This document shows positions 1-11,030 of a stretch of 64,000 nt of DNA, piece after piece (within the stretch, counting starts at the first letter, position 1; each line of letters begins with the position of its first letter). The notes under the pieces are model-generated. The model was given only the letters and a program-made list of their open reading frames with translations, did not search any database and had not been told where the DNA came from. Position numbers and translations under genes: made by a program. Source of the DNA: Stratiolaelaps scimitus (lineage: Eukaryota; Arthropoda; Arachnida; Mesostigmata; Laelapidae). The stretch lies in the NCBI GenBank assembly GCA_019614645.1, contig JABWDB010000001.1, forward strand, positions 30,931,501 through 30,995,500. Direction: 5' to 3'.

Positions 1-1007
1 GGCGTGACAGTGCGTGTGCTTGAAGTCTCTACGAGTCTTCGCTGGAAGAAACGAGCCTGGAAGTAGGTGAGTGTCTCCGAACGGGTTTTTGCGCGAGTTG
101 AATGTTGATGTTCAACCTCGTCGCAGTGTGGTCTTTGTGACAGACGGCCAAAGTGCCGTGTTGTTAGTTCACAACCGTAACGACGCGGTAACTATAATTG
201 CGAGGAAGATCAGAAATAGACAAATGACTCCCAACAGTTCGCAGGCAACAGCACTCTGTCGAGTATCGGATATGTTTCCGCTAGCAGGCTACGCGCTGTG
301 TTTGATTTGGTGCTTGCTGTCAGTCCAAGAATGATATGGAAACTTCTAGGTATCTTATAGATATTGCAGTGAGTAAGTGGGGGACGTCTTGTATATGTAT
401 ATACCTATGTATATAATATATAGGTATACATACATATCAGAAGTGGCATTTAACTCTGGTCTTCCCCTTCGCTGATTGTAGTTCGACAGGTCGACAGATT
501 GTGATCCGTATACTGAAATTCGATCACAGCTGTGCTCAGTGACACTCACTCCTGATCTTTTCTTTTGATTGGACAGGATCTCATGCAGTTCATCTGCGAT
601 AAAGATTCACTTGGCGTTTCATTGGTTTAGCGACGGATAGAGACAGGCGAACCTGCCTGCGGGCGATACATGGTTTATCGAGATCCCATAAAGACGAACT
701 ATATGGCCAGTCGAACGATTAGATAACGAGGTTAGAAATTGATGGTGCTGCAGCCGCAGCGGCTGGTGCTCTTGTTGTTGTTGTTCTCAATACTTCAATC
801 GATTCGCACCAGGAAGCCGCACCCGAAAGGATGCAATTCGCGCTACCTTTGTGGTGCCATTTGCCTGCCAGCAGATGTCCATGCTCTGCTGTTTCCTATC
901 TTAGTATGATAGTGATTGGCGACCGAATTTGATTGCGCGTGTGCTCGACCACGACGAAGTCTTGCTTTGATCATTTCGTCACACCACTCGATTATCAGTC
1001 GCTAAGA

Positions 1008-1049
<42 letters not shown>

Positions 1050-3521
1050 TGACACTGGGGTCACGCGTCGCACCGACATCAGCGAGAGAATACAAGGGTT
1101 ATGCGTAGGGGGGATGGGTGGTGGTGCTTGTGGTAGTGGTGAAGGACATCGCGTATTTATCTCTCCAGCATTTCCGATGAAGTTATTTACAACGAATTTA
1201 TAATACATGTTCACCAGTGTGCGGTCTAAGCTATTTATGGTATAATACTATATTCACTTCCACTCGCCTACAACTAAACATATAAGCCAACTCTGTACCA
1301 TGCCCCCGTGTCGCTGTACCTATTATAGAATTCAACGGAAATCGAATAGATCACGTTTCACGGCGATCCCCTTACCACCAATCTTGAAATTTTGCCGACA
1401 ACAGCACCACTGGCACCACCAGCAGCTAAGTATGAGTCGAGCCGACATTGATACATGCGCTCGTTCATCGCTTGTATGGTGGTGGTGGTCGTCGACTTGG
1501 CGATTCATCAAGCGTGAATACGGATTCCAGTATAAGTGATGACAATGTGCGATCGGCGGCGCGATCGGTAGCCAGCCATTGCTAGAATTGGTAGCTGTAA
1601 AATTCGCGCGCGCGTAGCGGCTATCGTAGCGCGGGTAATATTGGTAATTGTTTGCTGTGTTGTCAGCCGTGTTGGTATAATATACTAGTAATAGCTACGG
1701 CGGTGACACTTCAACAAATATATCAATGAAAGGGATATTGCGACGCCAGGTGGCCTGTGACCGTTGTTGTGGACTGATGGTGAGGATGACAACGAAGAAA
1801 TGGCTGCTTTTTCGCAAGGTGGCGATTCAATCAATCGAGAATATATGGCATTATCATTGTTAAATATATCCGCAGTTAGATCTTCTGTTAAAGGTGTATC
1901 TGTATTTAGCTACTGCCGCCACTGTGTAACACACCGATAGTCGCTGTCGTGAAGAGAAAAAAAGGGACAAAGTGATTTGAGACGAGAAGAAAACGAAGAA
2001 AATGTTCGACGACGAAGAAGAAGAAAAAGAAGAAGACCAATAAAAACAACAACAACAATCAATAGACCAGAGGAAGATAACGCCGATGTTCACTAGTCTC
2101 AACTCAGCGCAGCCAGCTCCCCCGTATCGCTCGCATGATGATGAATGGATGAAGTCCATCCATCTACAATACGACTACTGATGAGGTATGCCATCGGGAG
2201 GCGGGATTGCGGTAGCAAATTCCTGTTGATGAATCTACCTAATCACAACGGCAGCCGATCACCATTGATATTTCCGCATATATATATATATATATATAGA
2301 TATATATATATATACTATGCTACTGGCGTAGTATCATACATGTGGCGTGCACATTTGGAATGAGACGCGGAAGCGTGGCACATATGTTCTAGCAGTGCAA
2401 CTGCGAACGGTTGGCTTTGAAAAAAAATTGTTATCGTCATTGAGCGACATAGGCGTTCACAACAAGCTGCCCCGCGCGCACACAGACACACACAGAGACA
2501 CAAGCGTCATACAATGACTTATCGATGTGTCCAAGTGGTTCCAGCTAACACTTTCATGTTTCGACTCGTGAGAATATTTGCGTCGTGAGAGCCCCGTAAA
2601 CACGTCAATCTCTGTGGCGCTTTTTTTTGCTTTTCTCTTGGCTAAATGTTTTCGAGAAATATACGGGTATTAAATGTAGAGACATGCTTAGCAATCCATA
2701 ACCAGACTAATAACAACCCGTCCATGGAACGGGTGGTGGGTTTCGCTGCGTGCAGCTAATCAGCTCCGTGAACGTTAATTTTTGACTGAGGGTCAGCCCG
2801 GAAAGTTTACTTCCCACCGTGGGCGACCTTCGAAACAAACTCAGCGAGTAGATTGCGAGCAACGCGGGCAGGATCGCCATGCCACTCCATGTGCCGCTAG
2901 TGAGGGACGCTACACTTTGCAGCGCCGGAAATGCTCACGTGACAGTTATCTCATAGTGTATGGTTCGTTCCTAAGTTTGTGAAATTCGAATTTCTCGACA
3001 ATCGCCCAACGAAGGGTGATGCGAACATTGACAATTAGCTAGACGGCTGATAATAATCTGGACGGTAAAAAGCGTTATACAGCACTCGATCATTTTGTGG
3101 TTGTGTGATCTGCGCAAGTGAAAGTTTGACTAAACAGATGGCCCTCAATGAATTTCGTAGAGGTCTGGTGCGGCGTGTACGTGTACGGCAATACAGGAAT
3201 TGTTGAAAATGTTCTGCCAGCCGCTCCGATCTCTTCGTGTGATTGCCTTCGCCTTGCCCACGTAAATCAAAGCTAATTAGGAACATCCCATCCCAAGACA
3301 CTGAACCGATCGCTCGAGAAGCGCCACAAATCTCTTCGGGTTTCTTCGATATTCAAGCTATGCGCAAAACTAGTTAATATGTACATTTTATTTGTTCATG
3401 TCATAAAGCCACTGATCATGAGTTATTATACTCCGGGCTTCGTACATCTCTCAAGCTTGCGATTCATATCTTGCAAATACTAGATATTAAATCTTGCTTG
3501 TTTTGTGTGGTCCGTTTACAG
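1..3521. other. Upstream stretch, no gene recognised
   Basis: I see no exon with both a recognisable protein family and splice sites here. Open frames are short and unremarkable. The stretch holds (TA)n tracts near 1014-1046 and 2277-2316, a GTT run near 770-786 and a GAA-rich purine tract near 1985-2040. It may contain the promoter and noncoding first exon of the transporter gene that follows, but no specific signal supports a start site. Confidence 0.5.
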
Positions 3522-3639
3522 TATTCCAGCTGGTCCTGGTTATGACAGGCTGTTTACCGGCACGCTCATCACTGCGCCCTCGATGTTCCAAGCTTGAATG
3601 AGCCACAATTATCTGTTGTGAAGTTTGCACTCCGTCGAG

Positions 3640-3832
3640 ATGCAGCGGTACGGCCCAGACTCATGGTTTTCCTGGGCCGTTGCCGGGGTAGCCGGCCTGA
3701 TACAGGTTCCAGTGCTGTTCTCTCTCAAGACAATGGGCGTTGTCTTCATCGGTCTTCTTTCAGAGTGGCATCTATCTCGGCATGAGGCATCCTGGCCTCT
3801 TACCTTATTTGTTGTCTCTTCCCAAATACTCG
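3640..3832 (+). CDS. MCT-like gene, coding exon 1
   Basis: Residues 1-64 plus the first base of Gly65. It opens with MQRYGPDSWFSWAV, the divergent form of the family's N-terminal signature, and covers membrane segments 1 and 2. The donor reads CG|GTAAGT at 3833. An in-frame stop just upstream supports ATG 3640 as the start, unless a splice acceptor lies in the 18 bases between them. Confidence 0.85.
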
Positions 3833-6800
3833 GTAAGTACGTTCACCGGCCTCACGTCTCAGTCTTCAATACTTCACCTATCGTCATTGTCATCGACTCA
3901 AAGAAGAATTATACTCCAGAGTAGCCATATATGCATATGATATAGAGGTGCATCTCGACTTGTCCCTTCCACACATGGCTTTAACGACGGAAAGTCTACA
4001 TAAATAGCGGTAGCTAGCTTCTCGCGTTTTGGTGACATATATATTACCCGAGACAATACAAAAATGCCTTTTATTTCAAAGGGACATGTCGCCTCACGGG
4101 GCTCACACCTGCGGCCTCTTGCCTTTCACAGGTAGAGAGCAATCGTCCAATCCAGCGCGCGGACTATATACCAAATGTCCTCTAATCCGCTGAGCAATCG
4201 CATTGTCGCTTCGGGTCACACCCTATCGAGCTAAGATCTTTAACCAGTCATAATGATTAATACCACCTTCATTTATTCAACCGAAGCTTCCCGTTTCGCA
4301 TTTCGCTGAATGGACTATTGACGGGGTAAATATTGTCCCCTAAATGCATAATATTGCCCTCGTTGTGCACTGTCGTTTTCATTAGCCAGTTTCAATCGCA
4401 CTCGTGACACGTGTTGAATTGAGAGCCAATATGCTGACCAATAAAATCGACCTTTCTCTTGTACAGGTCCAGTGCTGCCGTTATTCCAGCGTATCATGCC
4501 TGCAACTGCTGTTCTCGCTTTGTCCTGTGTTCTCAGCTCCGTTTCGCTCATGTTGAGCTATTTTGCCAAAAACTTCATCCACATGTCGATCGTCCTTGCC
4601 GTTCATGGATTCTCCCTCGCTGCTATCTACATCTTCTCAACGCTGCTTCTTATGCAGCATTTTAAAGAGAAAAGGTAAGCGCGCAGCGATTAACTGGTAG
4701 CGATCGATTTTCCATCTGGTTGATCTCATAAGATACCACTCATACGTGGCGGGCGATCTGCCGGTATATGATGAAATATCCAACTGGTTTTCTTTCATAT
4801 ATTGAATCCTTCCAACTCTTTGTTTGTCTAATGTACATTGAATGTTTACAAATATAAACGTGCTTATTTGGAGGTTAGGACGGCTGCCAATGCGGTGACA
4901 TCGACCATCTCAGCTGCGATCACGATTTTAGCTCCGACCGCGATGCAGGCTCTCGTTACGTCGTACGGGGTTCGCAATGCGCTGTTAATCGTCGGACTTC
5001 TAGGCTTGCTGGTCGTCCCATTTTCTCTGGGGCTCCGAACACCTCAGTGGTACTCCGCACAAGGCGACAACACGGGGGACGCCAACAACAGGTCTTCCCC
5101 AGGAGGTACCTTGGAATGATCAGTTGAGGTTACGCTTTTCAAGTGACGCAAACACAATCTCCACCTGTCTTTATATAATACCAGCGAAAACTATTATTTG
5201 TTGTAGAGATACATATGAATAGTAGAAAGCGAAATAGGTCCTGCGAGGGATATTCTCCTATCTTTGTTCCCCTATCGATCGAGGTAGCCGAAATAGCCTG
5301 AAATCGGATTAGGAACGGTTCAACTTCTGCTCACAGCTCCATCACCCTAAGGCCGACTCCCATCCGCCGAAAACCCTTAGAGGCTAGCGGAGTAATCAAA
5401 GAGGCCCGATATGAAGCCGGAAAAGATTATAGTTCAATAGCAATCATCTTTATGCTTTTCAGTTGAAGTTAATGATTTGCTCGATGGCGAGAAAGGACAA
5501 TCGCCTGTAGCCGAAACCTCATCGTCTCGTTCAGGGGCCAGTCTGACAGGCTCGTCGACACGTCAGCGATACTACATGCTCACACCGCGTTTCCTAGCAC
5601 AAGTGATTTCAGTGACAGTAACATACAACTCGATGAATCTATTTCTTCTTTTAGCATTTGACCATGCGCTGGACATAGGTAAGTTAGGGAGACACGGTTT
5701 TCTTATGTTAGGAACTTCGACAAAATCGTTGGACCAATCTAATAATGGGTAACTTTCTAATGGACCACTATGCTCTATGATGGGTGGTGCGTTACATTTG
5801 AAATTGTGTCTAGCTGCAATTCATGAATAAGTTAGTTAATATAGTTAATATAGTTAATATAACAGCAGCTATAGTTAATAGCTGCTGAACTCAGTGATAT
5901 GACCCTTTGGCTTTGACCTCCTTACCGAGGCAAATTACTTCAAAGACTAAAGTCGAATTTTTGCAATAAGATCAAGTTTATAGATCGCTAACAGTTATCA
6001 GTACGATATGATTTGATCACACATTTTATTGCGCGTATTGTGAACATTCTAGAGATAGAGAACGGCTGTCATGTAAAATTATGCTTTCTCAATTATTCGC
6101 GTGGCGTTTTGTGCCAGTTGTCATTTTTGTTAATATCCTCCTATTTTTCCCAGTGTTTTTAGAAAAAATTGCTTTTCCTCATTTTTTTCGAAATAGAATC
6201 CGAATTTTCTTTCCCTGAGAATATCCGAATTGTTCCAATTAGGATAAAAAAAAATGTTGTTTTTAAGTGGAAAAATGCTGCTTGATCATAAAATATCCGT
6301 CGTGAAAACAAAACATGAAGACACCATTCCTTATTTTAGATGTTTTTGCGGTTTGTTGTCCTGCTGTTTTTCGTTTGGGACAAATTTTTCCAATATTTTT
6401 TCCAGACCTTCCGAGATGCATTGAGCGTTTACATCATTTGTTAAATTATGGTCGTAGCAGCACTATGTGAGATATATCATAGTACATTTACATTTAGTGT
6501 CACAGCCTCATTTACCACCATTGGGCCGTTCGTTTTGTATTTTAAATCAGGTAGACTTCATCATTCAACTGGCGATGACTGTTTCCCCTTTTCGGCTTCA
6601 TCAATGACGCCGGCGCTAGCTTCGTTCGAGTGCTACGTGGTTATATCCCTATGAAGGTTTCGAGTTTCACTCTGCTTGGACCGAAAATTACGTAGATCGA
6701 GTAATAATGATAAGAAAAATAATATACTCCTTTGAGTCCTTTGAACATAAACAAAGCAGTGGTTAACTACAGATAGGGTTATTTGCAGGCATTCCACTCT

Positions 6801-7540
6801 CGACAGCTCTGTATATCTTACCAACGTACAGCTGCGGAGACCTTCTAGCTCGATTAAGCTCGGGAATCGCCATAGACGCCAAATGTATCTCGTGGCAGGC
6901 CGTACTTGCTATCGGCTTCACAGCTGAGGTATTATTTTTCGAGCGCGAGCGCACACACAGAGGTTCAAGAAAAAGACAAAAAACCATATAAAAGTCTATG
7001 AGGGATATTTTATCGTCAGATATGACGTGTACCATAATACTTTACAAATACCTGTACGTATCATTAGGGATGTTAGCTCCTTGGTTGCAGTAGTCTCTCG
7101 AATCTCAATCCCCATCAAAACGACTAGCTAACCCTGTAGATTTTCAGCTTCCCACTTATATGGTTCTCTCCTTTCCTTAACAGGCCATTTGTCTGGTGAT
7201 CTTAGCAAATAATACATTACCTGTCGTCGTTATTGGACTCTCGTTTATGGTGGGCTGTACCTGCGGCGCCAAGACCGCATTAGTTCCGGTTCAACTGGCC
7301 AACGACTTCGGGCTACATCGGCTCGTCGCGAGTAGTGGTGCTGCGCTTTTCATTTGTGGATGCGTTACAATATCGCGACCCTTCCTCGTCGGGTATTTCC
7401 GCGATGTCCAAGGAAGTTACAACGGTATATTTCTTGTCGTGGCGTTTTGTTGCGCCATCTGCTCCGTATATTGGGTATGCCGAGTTGCACGACCGAAACA
7501 ATTTGTACCCCTCGACAAAGTCGCCCGAGAAAATGACTAG
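3640..7540 (+). CDS. Monocarboxylate-transporter-like MFS protein, six coding exons, complete
   Basis: The coding exons join in frame as 3640-3832, 4467-4674, 4879-5105, 5463-5678, 6789-6928 and 7184-7540. They give 1341 nt, or 446 residues plus a stop. Every intron begins GT and ends AG. The protein resembles the SLC16 family: plasma-membrane carriers of lactate, pyruvate and similar monocarboxylates, many proton-coupled. Visible features are about 12 hydrophobic segments, an N-terminal DSWFSW in place of the family's D-G-x-W-G-W, ILGPV near residue 65, the basic HFKEKR before segment 5, and a hydrophilic Ser-rich loop at about 190-245 between the two six-helix halves. Segment 8 keeps D299 and R303, equivalent to the substrate-binding Asp/Arg pair of rat MCT1 (D302/R306). 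The start is ATG 3640, because an in-frame TGA lies at 3619-3621. An upstream noncoding exon may begin after the AG at 3521. The substrate cannot be predicted; SLC16 orphan subgroups are equally possible. Confidence 0.88.
4060..4210 (-). repeat. tRNA-derived SINE, copy A (in first intron of the MCT-like gene)
   Basis: Read on the minus strand, this begins with a tRNA-like D-arm/A-box (TTGCTCAGCGGATTAGAGG). It then has AAGAGGCCGCAGG followed by a B-box/T-arm-like GTGTGAGCCCC, then GACATGTCCC and an A-rich end. The A-to-B distance is longer than in a true tRNA, so this is not an intact tRNA gene. The B-box half matches a second copy at about 53.1 kb in sequence order and orientation. The class (Pol III, tRNA-derived SINE) is inferred from these boxes; the edges are approximate. 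Confidence 0.6.
4467..4674 (+). CDS. MCT-like gene, coding exon 2
   Basis: The acceptor is TTGTACAG|GT. The split codon G|GT restores Gly65 in the ILGPV motif. The exon carries segments 3 and 4 (CVLSSVSLMLSYF and VHGFSLAAIYIFSTLLL) and ends in the conserved basic HFKEKR. The donor is AG|GTAAGC at 4675. Confidence 0.88.
4879..5105 (+). CDS. MCT-like gene, coding exon 3
   Basis: The acceptor GGAGGTTAG|G completes Arg134 by joining AG to G. The exon encodes segments 5 and 6 and the conserved exit GLRTPQWYS, then the start of the hydrophilic central loop. The donor is GGAG|GTACCT at 5106. The polypyrimidine tract before this acceptor is weak, so the exact 5' edge is less certain, although the reading frame across the junction requires it. 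Confidence 0.8.
5463..5678 (+). CDS. MCT-like gene, coding exon 4
   Basis: The acceptor is TGCTTTTCAG|TT; G|TT gives Val210. The exon encodes the rest of the Ser/Thr-rich cytosolic loop and segment 7 (QVISVTVTYNSMNLFLLLAF). The donor is ATAG|GTAAGT at 5679. The following intron, 5679-6788, is the longest in the gene and AT-rich. Confidence 0.87.
5863..5887 (+). repeat. Perfect 10-bp inverted repeat in MCT intron 4
   Basis: CAGCAGCTAT and ATAGCTGCTG face each other across a 5-nt loop. Directly before it lies a short tandem array of TTAATATAG at about 5830-5860. The stem is too short for a microRNA precursor. Confidence 0.75.
6789..6928 (+). CDS. MCT-like gene, coding exon 5 (segment 8 with Asp/Arg pair)
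   Basis: The acceptor is TTATTTGCAG|GC; G|GC gives Gly282. The exon encodes segment 8, with CGDLLARL carrying D299 and R303, then SGIAID and part of segment 9. It ends in phase 0 at GAG, before the donor GTATTA at 6929. Confidence 0.87.
7184..7540 (+). CDS. MCT-like gene, terminal coding exon 6
   Basis: The acceptor CTTTCCTTAACAG|G enters in phase 0. The exon encodes segments 9 to 12 and a short hydrophilic tail ending DKVAREND before the TAG stop. The tail is shorter than the long cytosolic tails of many MCTs, and I see no clear PDZ-binding end. Confidence 0.88.
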   Translation, partial: AICLVILANNTLPVVVIGLSFMVGCTCGAKTALVPVQLANDFGLHRLVASSGAALFICGCVTISRPFLVGYFRDVQGSYNGIFLVVAFCCAICSVYWVCRVARPKQFVPLDKVAREND

Positions 7541-7616
7541 AAGAGCATAGTAGGGGTGCAGCTGCAAACTGATCACATTGGACGTTCACTGCACTGACAC
7601 TCTCCACAGACCGCCC

Positions 7617-7652
<36 letters not shown>

Positions 7653-8088
7653 CAGACCACATAGGTGTTTGGATAAATTCTACACTGTATATAGCGTGCA
7701 TGTTTTATTGCTTGGTCGTGTTGGTTATATGCGACTGTGTCCATGAAGATATCTCATCGTAATAAAGACATTATCTGTGCGTTGAGAAGTGGCCGACAGA
7801 CGACTCCGTTGCAACTCCTTTTGTAATTTCTAGAGAAAAAATACCACCACTAAGTAACAATATGAGCCCCTTCCCCCCTCAATAATTCCTAGTTATTGTA
7901 TGTTTGAATAAATTACATATATATATATATATATAAATATAAATATGAGGCGAAGTCATCGCCTGATTCCCTCGGGACCATGACGGCCTCGGCCTGACAC
8001 GTTGTCCCCGACTGCGCCACTAATTATTGTATATATTAAAACACACAATAATGATATATTACATATATATATATATACATAATAGACA

Positions 8089-8120
<32 letters not shown>

Positions 8121-9215
8121 AATAGACGAAATATCAAGCATACGCGACAGTATGTTATTACTTATTTACATGTGTGGTATTTCGCTTGTTGTCCTCCCTA
8201 GAAGTTTTGTACATTTTTATCAGATGAGAACTGTAAACCTGCTCAACAGATAATAAATCTATTCAAACAACGAATCAATGCTTGTTGTCTTGTTTTTCAT
8301 AGGTCGTTTTATGTGTTAGTTGACATTTTTCAGAAACTTCTTTTGTGTTCGCAGGCGGCTCTTGGTTCGTTTACTCCTGTTCAACATTTTAACATTGCTA
8401 TCAGCATTTAAGGACATCGACAATTCAGGACACGCGGATTGTTCCCTTGGTGGAGCGATGTACAACATGTAAACACAGCGAAGGCGGCCCTCAATACCAA
8501 CCTTGAAAGTGACTGAAATCACAGGGTTGTTTTGTTGACACTGAACCCAATTGTTATGCGCAGACAGCGGTACCCCTGTAATGAGATGCCGCTGTAAGTG
8601 ACTTAGGTGTCGTGGTTGGAGAGCATGTTATTTATAACTCAGATATAGATTTCTGGAGGGTAGTAGCAGCAGTACTAATCGTGTGTAGAATGACTGTGTA
8701 GAACATTTTGTGGATGGAAGAACCGAGTATATATATGGTGTGTATCGTTCCTTCTGTCAGGTAACCGCTGACTTGGGATTGTGAAAGAAGCACAACACTT
8801 TTATTATTATTATTATTATTATTACTACTACTACTAATTTGTGTCACATGTACGCAATTTTACAAGGCATGTTACACAGTAATAACGACAATACTACGAT
8901 TCGCTTGCACTCGTCGGAGCGACTATACATAGCAGACACTCATGCCGTGTAGACGAATGAATTCATGTTACGTATCTTGACGTGCTCACGTAATTTGTTT
9001 CACTTATACAAGTACGTTGCGATCACGTCTTCTAGTACAGGTCTGCACGATTTGTGGCCGCGTTATTTATGCCGCCTATGTATTCGTTTTCTTTGAGCCT
9101 ATGTGATTTACATCACGCATTATATGTTTATGTAATTCACGTTACATCCTGCTCTGTAAACTTATTACCGCATTCAGGCCTTAACGATGTTGATGTGCTC
9201 ATTCGATAAGGACGT
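7541..9215. other. 3' UTR of the MCT-like gene and intergenic AT-rich spacer
   Basis: After the probable 3' UTR this stretch holds a compound (CA)n(TA)n tract at 7617-7652, (TA)n tracts at 7917-7935, 8062-8077 and 8089-8113, and an (ATT)n(ACT)n tract at 8801-8836. No gene was recognised. Confidence 0.6.
7761..7766 (+). terminator. Candidate poly(A) signal of the MCT-like gene
   Basis: An AATAAA hexamer about 220 nt after the stop, followed by a GT-rich stretch (TGTGCGTTG). A second AATAAA at 7907-7912 could be an alternative end. Confidence 0.6.
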
Positions 9216-9217
9216 GA

Positions 9218-10990
9218 ATGATGGCGCCCTATCCTCGTCTGAACTTCTACTTAGTGTCTTGTCCGGCTGCCAGAATTAAGCAAACAGGACCAAGCGAACG
9301 GCAGAGTGGCCGTCTTGTTTTTAAGCAGAGATACGGAAGTATGAAGATCACACCGCAGGGGGACAACCGCGTAATCATTGAGGGAGAGAAATTTAACCTG
9401 GTGGCAATATGCGATCGCTCATCTGAGGTGTAGCCGGCGAAAACGCTTGTGGAAAAACTATCGAAATGCCTGCAGATGGTGCATAACAAAGAGCGAACTA
9501 TTGCCGTTAGGGACTTCAACGCACATATCGAGAGATTAGACGATACCAGAACTGTTGGACTCAGGGACATGCTTGCAGACTTCAAATTCAGGATATTCAC
9601 AAACAAAAGACAACTCATATTCGAAGGACCAATGAGCAAGTCAACCATTGAATATGAGCAAGAGCGAAGTTGATTACAGAGAGCAGAACTACATGGCATA
9701 TTACTTGTGTATATTCTTGTATCCTTATCCGAGATCAGGATCAGCTGTCATACGTCTGTGTTGCTCACGCTAAAGCAGCGAGACTCTGTAACACCAAAAA
9801 AGCGTCCCAAAGAACGAACTTGGTGGAAGCTACAATGCACGACTATGAAACGTCTGCAAATGCATTTCAAAAAGCTATGCCGGAAGCACACGGTTCTGAG
9901 AGTAGAGCATTCAAATTTGTATTTCGGAGAAAGCTAAGATGTGAGTGAAGGCAATGCAGGCTACTAGTAGGGACCGCAGGAATAATCTCACACTTATGGA
10001 TGCGACACTCGCTTCTTCCAAGGGTCACCTGGGCGGATCAGCTTTAGGTTTGCATGAGGTTTGCATTCCCAAAGCATTTTGACCGCGGCAAATTTAGCCT
10101 CCGATGAACTCCCGCTGTACAGCGTAGCGTGGACCAGAATGAGTCAAGATTCAAGAGACTGACTCGAAAAGGAGTTCTCAAAGGCAGAGGAATCGAATCA
10201 CTGCAGTGTCTTCCACCAAGAAAGGCATGTGCAGACGGACTATTTAATGAACCCCTCAAAGAGGACGAGATACTCGAACTACACTGGGTATGAGTGTTCA
10301 ATGGATGGTCCAATAAGCACGGATCCCAAAATCTTGGAACAAAAACATCCTTATAGTTACCCAAGAAAAAGTGATGCTCCATGGGCCCGGCATCGTGAAG
10401 GGGGGGTCAACAAGTGAAGTTGTGGCTGCTTAAAAGCTTCTGTCAGGTTTACTCGTGCCCCTTTTGGATCCCCAACTCGCGGGGTGATATCTGAGATGCA
10501 GCACAACTTCAGAGCGCAAAGGTCAGCGATTATAGCTTCTATTCTGCCGACAGATCAGACCTCAGACCGGGAATACCCCTGTAAGCACTGTTGCTCGATT
10601 TCAATTTGACTCAGGATCGAGGAAGCTAATCGTAGAAAAGTGGCCGGGGCAGTGTCGTGCTCTCGGTGTGTCGAGTCGAGATAAGAAAATGAATCGAGCG
10701 AATGAATCGGCTTCTCAAATAGAGACAACTTGTCGCCGTTGCTAGTTTCCGTCCTGATCGGCGGTCTTACGGAAATTCCAAGCGTCACCCCTCCAGTTGA
10801 AGTGATTCTATATGCAGACGATCTCGTGCTGTACCGCTAAAGCAGATCTAATCTTAGCAATTCGACAGTGGCTAATCACACCATGGCGTGGAAATAAACA
10901 CGGAGAGAACATAGGCAATCAAAACGGATGGCAGCCGGAGACAAGATCAGACCGGGCCGATCCATTGGGATGCGTGCCTTTTCTGAGAGT
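9218..10990 (+). mobile_element. Decayed non-LTR retrotransposon (endonuclease plus reverse transcriptase remnants)
   Basis: From 9290 the plus strand encodes an endonuclease/exonuclease/phosphatase-type remnant (ITPQGDNRVIIEGEKFNLVAI). At 9449-9673 comes RDFNAHI, matching the family's GDFNxxx catalytic box, and later SKSTIEY, like its S-x-IDY box. About 1.1 kb further, 10721-10837 encodes LSPLLVSVLIGG and ILYADDLVLYR; YADD at 10811-10822 is the reverse-transcriptase catalytic centre. Then KINTE-like sequence appears in a shifted frame. The domain order EN then RT is that of LINE-type elements. Stops and frameshifts throughout make it inactive. The clade is not assignable by eye, and the 5' and 3' ends are not defined. 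Confidence 0.8.
10721..10840 (+). pseudogene. Reverse-transcriptase palm fragment with YADD
   Basis: An open segment of about 39 codons reads as the RT block from LSPLLF (here LSPLLV) to YADDLVL, ending at a TAA at 10838. It is the best preserved part of the element around it. Confidence 0.82.
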
Positions 10991-11030
10991 AGCTCCCTGC
11001 GCAGCATACGGAATCCAACTCGCCTGATGT

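Noticed and set aside
71..334. An 87-codon open frame at the window start that might be an upstream exon of the transporter
   Set aside because: It has no similarity to SLC16 proteins and no donor joining it in frame to 3640, where an in-frame stop precedes the ATG.
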